DNA from: Chloroflexota bacterium
Lineage (GTDB): Bacteria; Chloroflexota; Limnocylindria; Limnocylindrales; CSP1-4
Assembly (NCBI GenBank): GCA_013698095.1
Contig: JACCVQ010000046.1
Span: 1-44,371 of the forward strand
DNA: 44,371 nucleotides
Direction: 5' to 3'
How positions within the stretch are numbered: the first letter of the stretch is position 1; every line of letters begins with the position of its first letter. The notes under the pieces are model-generated. The model was not told where the DNA came from. It did no database searches and saw nothing but the letters and a program-made list of their open reading frames with translations. Below, piece by piece: positions 1 through 8,220 of the stretch. The position numbers and the translations under genes were made by a program.

Positions 1-108
1 TCAGGCGCCGCGCGCTCAGGCGCCGCGCGCTCAGGCGCCGCGCGCTCAGGCCCGCGGCGCGAGGCGCCCGGCTATCAGCCGGCGGCATGATCCAGAGAGA
101 GAGGTCGA

Positions 109-525
109 ATGGAAACCAGGGTCCACAACCCCGTCGAGGGGATCTACCCGGCCGTCGGGGATTACGCCCACGCGATCGAGGTCCGCCAGCCGGGCCGGCT
201 GCTGTTCACCGCCGGCACGATGGGCCTCGATCCCGCCGGGGTCCCCGGTCGAACCCTCGAGGAGCAGCTTGACCTCCTCTGGTCGAACATCCGGGTTCTC
301 CTCGCGGAGGCGGGCATGACCGTCGACCACATCGTCCGGCTCACGAGCTACCTCCGCGACGCGTCATACGCAGATGCGAACGCCCGCGCCCGAGTCGCGG
401 CCCTCGGCGGCCGGCTCATCCCGACGACTGCGATCGTGGCCCAGACGCTCGTCAGCGACTGGCTCGTCGAGATCGAGGTCGTCGCCGCGGCGCCGATGCC
501 GGAATCCGGATCGGACCCTGCGTGA
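109..525 (+). CDS. RidA family protein (YjgF/YER057c/UK114 superfamily)
   Basis: 138-aa ORF with RidA-like pattern (GRLLFTAGTMGLDPAG...QLDLLWSNIRVLLAEAGMTVDHIVRLTSYLRD...PTTAIVAQTLVSDWLVEIEVVA); upstream gagagag SD-like sequence. Confidence 0.9.
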   Translation: METRVHNPVEGIYPAVGDYAHAIEVRQPGRLLFTAGTMGLDPAGVPGRTLEEQLDLLWSNIRVLLAEAGMTVDHIVRLTSYLRDASYADANARARVAALGGRLIPTTAIVAQTLVSDWLVEIEVVAAAPMPESGSDPA

Positions 526-1469
526 GGCCATTCCAGTTCCTGATCGGCGTCCGCGGCATCGTCGACCGTCAGACCCTGATCGAGGGCGCCCGGACGGCCG
601 AGTCCACCGGGTACGGCGGCCTGACGATCCACGACCATCTGACACAGCAGATGGCGCCGATCCCGGTCCTCACCGCGGTCGCGATGTCGACCGAGCGGCT
701 CCGGCTCGTGCCGTTCGTCCTCAACAACGATCTGCGCCATCCCGCGGTCCTGGCCCAGGAGCTGGCAACGCTCGACCACCTGTCGGGCGGGCGGGTCGTG
801 GTCGGCATCGGCGCCGGTTGGAACGAGCTCGAGTATCGTGCGGCGGGAATCCCGTTCGACCCGCCCGGCGCCCGGATCGGCCGGATGGAGGAATCGATCG
901 CGATCCTGCGCGGCTTGCTCGGCTCTGACCCCGTCACGTTTCGCGGCCGCTCGTACACGATCGAGAGCATGGAGGGTCATCCGAAGCCCGTCCAGCGCCC
1001 CGCTCCGCCGTTCCTCATCGGCGGGACCCGGGAGCGGCTGCTGCGGCTGGCCGCGCGCGAGGCCGACATCGTCGGCATCGACCTGCGCCAGGACCGGGAA
1101 TCGCTTCCCGACGCCTTCCCGGACAGGATGGACACCAGGGTCGGCTGGATCCGGGAGGCGGCGGGCGATCGATTCGGGACACTCGACCTGAACGTGATCC
1201 GCCTGCTGGGCGGGCTGACCATCACGAACGAGCCGCTCAAGGCCGCGGCCGAGGTCGCGCGGCGGTGCGAGGCCAAGACCGGGTTGGTCATCCCGCCAGC
1301 CGACATCTTCGAGTCGCCGTTCTCCCTGATCGGGTCCGTCTCCGATCTTGTCGAGAAGCTCAAGGTCACGCGGACACGGTGGGGCATCAACTCGTATCTG
1401 GTCGGCTGGCTGGGCGACGATGGCCTCGCCGAGTTTGCGCCCGTGGTCGAGCAGCTCAGCGGCACCTAG
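522..1469 (+). CDS. LLM class F420-dependent oxidoreductase (luciferase-like)
   Basis: 315-aa ORF, GTGA overlap with ridA; motifs TIHDHL, LRLVPFVLNNDLRHPAVLAQELATLDHLSGGRVVVGIGAGWNELEY typical of LLM F420 enzymes. Confidence 0.9.
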   Translation: MRPFQFLIGVRGIVDRQTLIEGARTAESTGYGGLTIHDHLTQQMAPIPVLTAVAMSTERLRLVPFVLNNDLRHPAVLAQELATLDHLSGGRVVVGIGAGWNELEYRAAGIPFDPPGARIGRMEESIAILRGLLGSDPVTFRGRSYTIESMEGHPKPVQRPAPPFLIGGTRERLLRLAAREADIVGIDLRQDRESLPDAFPDRMDTRVGWIREAAGDRFGTLDLNVIRLLGGLTITNEPLKAAAEVARRCEAKTGLVIPPADIFESPFSLIGSVSDLVEKLKVTRTRWGINSYLVGWLGDDGLAEFAPVVEQLSGT

Positions 1470-1491
1470 ACGGACAGCCGAAGCGCAGCGT

Positions 1492-1532
1492 TGACGCCCC
1501 GGAGGTTAATTCCGATAATGTGACTCGGGATT
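1492..1532 (+). promoter_or_regulatory. Candidate sigma70-type promoter of the suf genes with overlapping inverted repeat
   Basis: TTGACG (1492-1497), 16-nt spacer, GATAAT (1514-1519); imperfect inverted repeat AATTCCG-N11-CGGGATT (1508-1532) covers the -10/TSS. Confidence 0.5.
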
Positions 1533-1581
1533 ACCGACTGACCCGTGTTCGCGCCTGACGGGCGCCCCTCCCGGAGACTGA

Positions 1582-2985
1582 ATGACCGCGACGCGCGACC
1601 TCGTCGCCGACCAGCGCGAACAGTTCGCGTTCCATGACGACATCGACTACCTCGCCCAGACGAAGCGCGGCCTGAGCCGCTCCACTGTCGAGGAGATCAG
1701 CGCCTTCAAGAACGAGCCGGACTGGATGCTCCAGTACCGCCTCCGGGCCTACGACCACTTCATGAAGCGCGCGATGCCGACCTGGACCGACGGTCTGGAC
1801 CGGATCAACTTCGACAACATCGTCTACTACCGCAAGCCGTCCGAGCGCGAAGAGAAGTCGTGGGACGACGTCCCCGACAAGATCAAGCAGACGTTCGAGC
1901 GGCTCGGGATCCCCGAGGCCGAGCGCAAGTTTCTTGCCGGCGTCGGCGCCCAGTACGACTCCGAGGTCGTCTACCACTCCGTCAAGGAGGAGCTGACGAA
2001 GCTCGGCGTCGTGTTCATGGGCACGGACCAGGCCCTGATCGAGTACCCCGAGATCTTCCGAAAGCACTTCGGGACCGTCGTCCCGGCCGAGGACAACAAG
2101 TTCTCCGCCCTGAACGCTGCGGTCTGGTCCGGTGGCTCGTTCGTCTACGTCCCGAAGGGAGTCGAGGTCCCGCTCCCGCTCCAGGCCTACTTCCGGATCA
2201 ACGGCGAGAACACAGGGCAGTTCGAGCGGACGCTGATCGTGGTCGACGAGGGCGCCAAGGTCCACTACATCGAGGGCTGCACGGCGCCGATCTACGCGAC
2301 CGAGTCGCTTCATGTCGCAGTGGTCGAGGTGGTCGCTCTGCCCGGCTCGAAGGTTCGCTACACAACCATCCAGAACTGGTCGAACGACGTCTACAACCTC
2401 GTCACGAAGCGGGCCCACGCGTACGAGAACTCGACGGTCGAGTGGATCGACGCGAACACCGGCTCGCGCAAGACGGTGAAATACCCGTCGATCTACCTCC
2501 GCGGCGAAAACGCCACGGCCGACATCATCAGCGTCGCGGTCGCCGGCAAGGGCCAGCACCAGGACACCGGCGCCAAGGCCGTCCATCTTGCCCCGAACAC
2601 CCGCTCCCGGATCGTCTCCAAGTCCGTCTCGAAGGACGGCGGCCGGGCGACGTACCGCGGCCACCTCAAGGTGAGCCCCGGCGCGACGAACGTCGTCGCC
2701 AGCGTCCGCTGCGACGCTCTGATGCTCGACGACATCAGCCGGAGCGACACCTACCCGTATATCGACATCCAGGAAGACGACACGACGATGACCCACGAGG
2801 CCACCGTCGGCAAGGTCAGCGCGGAGCAGGTCTTCTACCTGATGAGCCGCGGCCTGACCGAGAACGAGGCGACGAACCTGATCGTCCAGGGCTTCCTCGA
2901 GGTCTTCACGAAAGAGCTCCCGATGGAATACGCGATCGAGTTCAACCGGCTCGTGAAGCTCGAGATGGAGGGGTCGCTCGGGTGA
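1582..2985 (+). CDS. sufB: Fe-S cluster assembly protein SufB
   Basis: 467-aa ORF; SufB-type sequence (DLVADQREQFAFHDDIDY..., YYRKPSEREEKSWDDVPDKIKQTFERLGIPEAERKFLAGVGAQYDSEVVYH). Confidence 0.97.
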   Translation: MTATRDLVADQREQFAFHDDIDYLAQTKRGLSRSTVEEISAFKNEPDWMLQYRLRAYDHFMKRAMPTWTDGLDRINFDNIVYYRKPSEREEKSWDDVPDKIKQTFERLGIPEAERKFLAGVGAQYDSEVVYHSVKEELTKLGVVFMGTDQALIEYPEIFRKHFGTVVPAEDNKFSALNAAVWSGGSFVYVPKGVEVPLPLQAYFRINGENTGQFERTLIVVDEGAKVHYIEGCTAPIYATESLHVAVVEVVALPGSKVRYTTIQNWSNDVYNLVTKRAHAYENSTVEWIDANTGSRKTVKYPSIYLRGENATADIISVAVAGKGQHQDTGAKAVHLAPNTRSRIVSKSVSKDGGRATYRGHLKVSPGATNVVASVRCDALMLDDISRSDTYPYIDIQEDDTTMTHEATVGKVSAEQVFYLMSRGLTENEATNLIVQGFLEVFTKELPMEYAIEFNRLVKLEMEGSLG

Positions 2986-4442
2986 GTCCGGTGCCTCGTG
3001 AGGTGACGCTCCCCGCAGGTGCGCCGCCGACCCAAGCGACCGAGGCGGCCGCGCCGGCGGCTCGCCCCGCGCGGGCGCCTCGCCGCGCCGCGAATGAGCT
3101 CACATTCAAGCTGGACCAGGCGACCGTTGCCGCCTATGCCGGCAGCGAGCCGGACTGGCTCACAGCCGACCGCCAGACCGCGTTCGGGCGCTACGAGACG
3201 CAGCCGGTCGAATCGAACCAGCTGTACACGACCTACGTCGATCTCCGGACCGCAAACCTGGCCGATGTGGTGGCGTGGGATGCCGCCGTGCCGTCCGCAG
3301 CGACCGCTGCGTCCGGGGCCTCGCTGCCGTCCGGCGCGGCCGGGCTCGCTGCCATCGCCGAGAACCGGGTCGAAGGCGTCATCCTCGACGACGAGTCACG
3401 CGCAGCAGGGGTCATCCTCGATACCGTCGCCGGCGTCCTTGCCCGCGATCCCGAGCTGGCCCGCCGCCTGCTCGCCGAGCCGTCCTCGCTGCCCGACGAC
3501 GACAAGCTGGCCCAGCTCACCCGCGCCGCCTGGAACCAGGGCCTGGTGCTGCACGTGCCGGCTGGCATTCGCCTTGAGCGCCCCATCGTCCTCCGCTGGC
3601 AGGCCGGCGAGCCGGGTCGGGCGCTCCTGACCCGGACGATCATCGACCTCGGCGAGGGAGCGTCGGCGTCGGTCGTCGAGGAGCTGCTCCCGTCAACCGG
3701 CGCGGGCGGCCGGACCGCCGCCCAGGCCCTCTTCACCGGCTCGCTCGAGATCCACCTCGCGGCCGGCGCAGAGCTCGCGGTGGCCTCCATCCAGGACCTC
3801 GCCGAGGGAACCGTCGCGTTCCAGCATCGCCAGGCCGAGATCGGCGAGAGCGCGACCCTTCGCTGGGCCCTCGCCCAGCTCGGCGGCCGGCTCGTCCGGA
3901 GCAGGGTCGACAACCGCCTCAGCGGCGACCGCAGCTCGGTCGAACAGGTCGAGATCGTCTTCGGCGCGAATGACCAGCTGTTCGACCTGACGTCGAACAC
4001 GCGTCACATCGGCCGCGACACGACCGGCAACCTCCTCTCCAAGGCCGCTCTCCTCGACGCGACCCGGTCGTACATGAAGGGCCTGATCATCATCGAGCCG
4101 ACCGCGATCGGGACCGACAGCTTCCTCGGCGAGTTCGGGATGAACCTGTCCAAGCAGGCCCGCGCGGTCGCGATCCCGTCGCTCGAGATCGACCAGCCGG
4201 ACTGCCGTCGGGCGATGCACTCGAGCGCGGTCGGCCCGATCGACGAGACCCAGATGTTCTATCTCGAAAGCCGCGGGATCTCCCCGGAGGACGCCCGCAA
4301 GTTCATCGTCCTCGGCTTCCTCGAGCCCGTCGTCGCGCGGGTTCCACTCGTCGCGGCCCAGGATCGCTTGCGCGAGCTGCTCGAGTCGAAGTGGGACGCC
4401 GGCGCGCTGGCCGAGCCCGCCGTGACGGCGCCCGCCGCCTGA
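2982..4442 (+). CDS. sufD: Fe-S cluster assembly protein SufD
   Basis: GTGA overlap with sufB stop; frame of the 1860..4442 ORF, whose first part is only readthrough antisense to nothing known. C-terminal core RHIGRDTTGNLLSKAALLDATRSYMKGLIIIEPTAIGTDSFLGEFGMNLSKQARAVAIPSLEID. Confidence 0.9.
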   Translation: MSPVPREVTLPAGAPPTQATEAAAPAARPARAPRRAANELTFKLDQATVAAYAGSEPDWLTADRQTAFGRYETQPVESNQLYTTYVDLRTANLADVVAWDAAVPSAATAASGASLPSGAAGLAAIAENRVEGVILDDESRAAGVILDTVAGVLARDPELARRLLAEPSSLPDDDKLAQLTRAAWNQGLVLHVPAGIRLERPIVLRWQAGEPGRALLTRTIIDLGEGASASVVEELLPSTGAGGRTAAQALFTGSLEIHLAAGAELAVASIQDLAEGTVAFQHRQAEIGESATLRWALAQLGGRLVRSRVDNRLSGDRSSVEQVEIVFGANDQLFDLTSNTRHIGRDTTGNLLSKAALLDATRSYMKGLIIIEPTAIGTDSFLGEFGMNLSKQARAVAIPSLEIDQPDCRRAMHSSAVGPIDETQMFYLESRGISPEDARKFIVLGFLEPVVARVPLVAAQDRLRELLESKWDAGALAEPAVTAPAA

Positions 4443-4479
4443 TGCCTCCGCAACGTTCGTCACGGCGTCGGCGGCGCCG

Positions 4480-4818
4480 GTGAGGCGGATCGACCTCGCG
4501 GGCATCGACGAGATCGCCGACGGCGAGATGAAGCTGATCGTCGTCGACGGCACCGACCAGGTCCTCCTGATCAACCAGGGCGGCGAGTTCACCGCCACCC
4601 AGGGCATCTGCAGCCACGAATACTTCGAGCTCGACAAGGGCTTCCTGACGGCCGGCACCCTGACCTGCGCCCTCCACCTGTCGCGCTTTGACCTGTCGAG
4701 CGGCGAGCCGATCGACCCGCCGGCCGAGCTCCCGCTCGAGGTCTACCCGGTGGTGATCGAGAACGGCCGGGTCCTGATCGAGGTCCCCGACGGCCCGCTC
4801 CCGCTCAGCGAGGAGTAG
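4480..4818 (+). CDS. Non-heme Rieske-type [2Fe-2S] ferredoxin
   Basis: 112 aa; Rieske ligand motifs CSH...CALH (GICSHEYFELDKGFLTAGTLTCALHLSRFDLSSG); follows sufBD. Confidence 0.9.
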   Translation: MRRIDLAGIDEIADGEMKLIVVDGTDQVLLINQGGEFTATQGICSHEYFELDKGFLTAGTLTCALHLSRFDLSSGEPIDPPAELPLEVYPVVIENGRVLIEVPDGPLPLSEE

Positions 4819-4881
4819 CCGCCGGCCGGGGGCGCGAGAACGTGCCCCGCACCTACCCGCCAGCTCCGGGCGCGCCCGCTC

Positions 4882-5895
4882 TCAACCGGGAAGGATCGTT
4901 CCGAGTCCGGCCGCCTCGGCCCGGCGCAGAATCGCGTCGCCGAACACCAGATCTGCCAGCCCGACGCCGAGATGGGTCACGAGGACGCGGCCTGTCGCCG
5001 GCCGGGCCGTCCCTGCGCGGATCGCCTCGCCAAGCGTGGCGCTCGGGTCCGGGTACTGGTCGAACTGGCCGGCGTCGCGGTTGGCGAGGAACTGGCCGCG
5101 CTCGTCGACGATGAACAGCGCAGCCGCCCGGGCGACGGCGGCGTTGACGTAGGTCGCGTAGTCGACCGCGACAACGAGCGCATCGGCGGCCAGCCACTCG
5201 GCGGTCAGGGTCTGGCGCTTGGCGGCGGGCGCGAAGGACGCAACCGTGATGACGACATCGGCGGATCTCGTTGCTTCTCGCGCGATTGTCGCGACGCTGG
5301 CCGAGGCGATCCCGGGCGTCGTCCGGGCACGCTCGGCGACCGACACTGCCCGATCGGGGTGGCGGTCGAACACGACGAGCTCGAGCCCGGGCAGGACGTG
5401 GCCGAGGACCACGAGATGGCTCCGTGCCTGGACGCCCGCACCCAGGAGCGCAACCCGCACTGGCCGGCTCGTGACCGTCGGCGAAAATTGCGCAATCGCC
5501 ACGCCGCTGATCGCGGCTGTTCGCTCGGCCGTGATCGGCCCGGCGTCGAGGATCGCCATGGGAATGCCGGTCTGCGGATCGTTGAGGACGACCAGCCCGT
5601 GGATGGCGGTCAGGCCCAGCATCCCGTTCGTCGGGAAACCCGCGATCCACTTCATGCCGACGAGATCCTCCGCTCCGGCACCGTCCGCGCCACGGAGATG
5701 GGCCGGCATCGCGTGGGCGAACGAGGCGTCGGGCCGGGGATGGACGCCGATCTTCGGAGGCAGCTCGGCGTCGCCGGCCAGCGCGGTCATCGTTCTTTCG
5801 GCGAGCGCGACGCGCTCCGCGAGCGGTGGCATCGCCGCCGTCACGTCGGCCGCGGACAGGTAACGGAGGGGCGGCGGAACGGAGGCCGGCATCAC
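4882..5895 (-). CDS. Ornithine cyclodeaminase / mu-crystallin family protein
   Basis: 337 aa; GMKWIAGFPTN...GLVVLNDPQTGIPMAILDAGPITAERTAAISGVA, Rossmann VALLGAGVQARSHL. Confidence 0.9.
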   Translation of the reverse strand: MMPASVPPPLRYLSAADVTAAMPPLAERVALAERTMTALAGDAELPPKIGVHPRPDASFAHAMPAHLRGADGAGAEDLVGMKWIAGFPTNGMLGLTAIHGLVVLNDPQTGIPMAILDAGPITAERTAAISGVAIAQFSPTVTSRPVRVALLGAGVQARSHLVVLGHVLPGLELVVFDRHPDRAVSVAERARTTPGIASASVATIAREATRSADVVITVASFAPAAKRQTLTAEWLAADALVVAVDYATYVNAAVARAAALFIVDERGQFLANRDAGQFDQYPDPSATLGEAIRAGTARPATGRVLVTHLGVGLADLVFGDAILRRAEAAGLGTILPG

Positions 5896-5924
5896 CCCGA
5901 GTCTAGCGCCGGTAGGATTGGATC

Positions 5925-7055
5925 ATGGCCCCCGACACCGCCCAGAGCCTTGACAACCTGCGCCTCGAACGCGATGCGGTCCTGCTCTACGACGCCCTCG
6001 CCTCGATCGAGAAGGACGCCCATCGAGCCGGGGCGTTCACCCGAATCGCGTCCAACGAGCGCCGCCACGCCGAGATCTGGGCGTCGAAGCTGCGTGCGGC
6101 CGGCGTGGACGTTCCGCCGGCCCCGACCCGGCCGCGGCCGCGGGTGGCGGTGATCGTCCTCCTCGCCCGGTTGTTCGGGACGAAGGCGGTCAGCGACCTC
6201 GTCACCGCCCTTGAGGGCGACGAGGAGGAGATGTACGAGGCTCAGTCGTCGCCGGAGGTCGATGCCATCGCCGCCGACGAGCGGGAGCACGCCGAGATCT
6301 GGCGGAAGCTGAAGGATCCCGACTACCACCCCGATCGTGACATCGCGTCGCGCGAGCGCTGGCACCGATCGGGTCGATCCGGCACGCTCCGGGCCGTCAT
6401 CTTCGGCGTCAGCGACGGTCTCGTCTCGAACCTCGCCCTGGTCATGGGCGTGGCCGGCGCCTCCAACCAGACCGATGCCCCGGCCCACTTCATTCTCCTG
6501 GCCGGGCTCGCCGGGCTCCTCGCCGGGGCGTTCAGCATGGCCGCCGGCGAGTACATCTCGATGCAGAGCCAGCGCGAGCTGTTCGAGCGCCAGATCGCGC
6601 TCGAGCGAGCCGAGCTCGAGGCGATGCCCGAAGAGGAGGAGGCCGAGATGGCCTCGATCTATCGAGCCAAGGGCTTTCGCGAGGACGAGGCCAAGGCGAT
6701 CGCCCACCGCCTGTTCGAGAACCCCGAGCGGGCGCTCGAGCAGCTCATTCGCGAAGAGCTCGGGCTCGACCCGAACGAGCTGGGGTCGCCATTCGGGGCC
6801 GCATTCGGGTCGTTCGTCGCGTTCGGCCTCGGCGCCTTCATGCCGGTCCTGCCGTACCTCATCGGCGGGGGCACGACGGCGTTCGTAACCGCGATTGGAC
6901 TGAGTCTCGCCGCCCTGTTCGCCGTCGGTGGTGGGGTCAGCCTGCTGACCGGTCGCGGGGTCCTCTTCTCGGGCGCTCGCCAGGTCGCGATCGGGATCGT
7001 GGCGGCGGCCGTGACGTTCCTCGTCGGCAACCTGATCGGCGTCACGGTCTCCTGA
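5925..7055 (+). CDS. Ferritin-like domain fused to VIT1/CCC1 family transporter (MbfA-like architecture)
   Basis: N-terminal ferritin/rubrerythrin-type helices with SNERRHAEIW and DEREHAEIW; C-terminal VIT1 (RAVIFGVSDGLVSNLALVMGVAGAS, MAAGEYISMQSQRELFERQI). Confidence 0.9.
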   Translation: MAPDTAQSLDNLRLERDAVLLYDALASIEKDAHRAGAFTRIASNERRHAEIWASKLRAAGVDVPPAPTRPRPRVAVIVLLARLFGTKAVSDLVTALEGDEEEMYEAQSSPEVDAIAADEREHAEIWRKLKDPDYHPDRDIASRERWHRSGRSGTLRAVIFGVSDGLVSNLALVMGVAGASNQTDAPAHFILLAGLAGLLAGAFSMAAGEYISMQSQRELFERQIALERAELEAMPEEEEAEMASIYRAKGFREDEAKAIAHRLFENPERALEQLIREELGLDPNELGSPFGAAFGSFVAFGLGAFMPVLPYLIGGGTTAFVTAIGLSLAALFAVGGGVSLLTGRGVLFSGARQVAIGIVAAAVTFLVGNLIGVTVS

Positions 7056-7059
7056 CCCA

Positions 7060-7365
7060 ATGGCCGACGTCGCCGCTCGCCTCCGTGCCGAGGGCCTCGA
7101 CGCCAGCCCGTGGTCGAACGGTCCCGGCGATCGCTACGCCGCCCACGCTCACGACTACGACAAGGTGATCGTGGTCGCTTCGGGCTCGATCACGTTCGGC
7201 CTGGCGTCCGGGCCCGTTGCCCTTGCGGCCGGCGATCGCCTCGAGCTGCCGGCCGGGACCATTCATGACGCCGTGGTGGGCGCGGGCGGCGTTGCGTGCC
7301 TCGAGGCCCACGTACCGGCTGGTCGTCTTGGCGCCGCGATCCGGCGGGCCAGCGGCGATTGGTGA
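7060..7365 (+). CDS. Cupin domain protein
   Basis: 101 aa; YAAHAHDYDKVIVVASGSITF...LAAGDRLELPAGTIHDAVVGAGGVACLEAHVP. Confidence 0.8.
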   Translation: MADVAARLRAEGLDASPWSNGPGDRYAAHAHDYDKVIVVASGSITFGLASGPVALAAGDRLELPAGTIHDAVVGAGGVACLEAHVPAGRLGAAIRRASGDW

Positions 7366-7390
7366 GTGCACTGGCGCCCTCGAATCGAAA

Positions 7391-7419
7391 CGAGGCCCCG
7401 GACAGGATCCGGGACCTCG
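7391..7419. terminator. Hairpin between convergent genes
   Basis: CGAGGCCCCGGA-CAGGA-TCCGGGACCTCG (12-bp stem, one mismatch); no T tract. Confidence 0.5.
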
Positions 7420-7442
7420 TGGGGTAGGCTAGCGAGCCGCGC

Positions 7443-7574
7443 TCAGCGGATACCGATTCGCATCCACAAGCGGTAGTCGTCTCGCGGGTCGGTCGTGTGG
7501 CGCGGGTCTTCACTGCCCAGCAGGATGCTGAGGACTGAGAACAGCGCCAGGAACCCGAGTCCAATCGCGAACAT
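7443..7574 (-). CDS. Uncalled 43-aa membrane microprotein
   Basis: MFAIGLGFLALFSVLSILLGSEDPRHTTDPRDDYRLWMRIGIR*; GGAGGT SD with 7-nt spacing; N-terminal hydrophobic helix; own candidate promoter. Below the length cut-off of the supplied ORF track. Confidence 0.75.
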   Translation of the reverse strand: MFAIGLGFLALFSVLSILLGSEDPRHTTDPRDDYRLWMRIGIR

Positions 7575-7670
7575 CCGGGGTACCTCCGCTGCGTGATCGC
7601 CGCGGAGCCGAGTGAACAGCTCCCGCCGCTGGTTGCGGCGGACCGACGATCATGATTGTCTTCTGCGACC

Positions 7671-7722
7671 ATTCTACCTAACAGATCGCGGATTGACAAT
7701 CGATCTGGCTAACGGATAGGTA
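7671..7722. promoter_or_regulatory. Back-to-back divergent promoters sharing a palindromic -35, inside a 7-bp-arm inverted repeat
   Basis: Plus: TTGACA 7693-7698, 18 nt, TAGGTA 7717-7722. Minus: TTGTCA 7699-7694, 17 nt, TAGAAT 7676-7671. Inverted repeat CAGATCG-N12-CGATCTG (7682-7707). Confidence 0.55.
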
Positions 7723-7726
7723 ATTG

Positions 7727-8218
7727 ATGGCCACATCCGAACAGATCAGTCCGAACGACGCGAAGATCCTGGACGTCCTCCAGCGGGACGGCCGACGGGC
7801 CTATGCAGATCTCGGCGCGGACGTCGGGATGAGCGGCCCCTCGGCCCACGAACGGGTCAAGAAGCTCGAGGCGCGCGGGGTCATCCGGGGTTATGCCGCG
7901 ATCGTCGACCCGGCATTGATCGGGTTCGACATCCTCGCCTTCAGCTGGATCACCCAGGCACCCGGGACGTCGTCGCACGACCTGACCGACTCGTTTGCCG
8001 GGATCCCCGAGATCGAGGAGTGCCATCACATCACCGGCGAGGCCGATTACCTGATCAAGGTTCGGGCCCGCGACACCCGCGACCTCGAACGCGTCCTTCG
8101 ACTCGTCCGGTCGACGAAGGATGTCTACCAGACTGAGACCGATGTCGTCTTCTCAAGCGGCTTCGAGCGCCGGCCCCTCCACGTCCGCGTCGAAACCAAC
8201 GGCGCGTCCGGGGCGTAG
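7727..8218 (+). CDS. Lrp/AsnC family transcriptional regulator
   Basis: ISPNDAKILDVLQRDGRRAYADLGADVGMSGPSAHERVKKLEARGVIRGYAAIVDP HTH followed by RAM domain (GEADYLIKVRARDTRDLERVL); ATG at 7727 preferred over the TTG at 7724. Confidence 0.93.
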   Translation: MATSEQISPNDAKILDVLQRDGRRAYADLGADVGMSGPSAHERVKKLEARGVIRGYAAIVDPALIGFDILAFSWITQAPGTSSHDLTDSFAGIPEIEECHHITGEADYLIKVRARDTRDLERVLRLVRSTKDVYQTETDVVFSSGFERRPLHVRVETNGASGA

Positions 8219-8220
8219 CG

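Noticed and set aside
109-1469. RidA + LLM pair as RutC/RutA of the Rut pyrimidine pathway
   Set aside because: The LLM protein looks like an F420-type enzyme rather than RutA, and no other rut genes are adjacent
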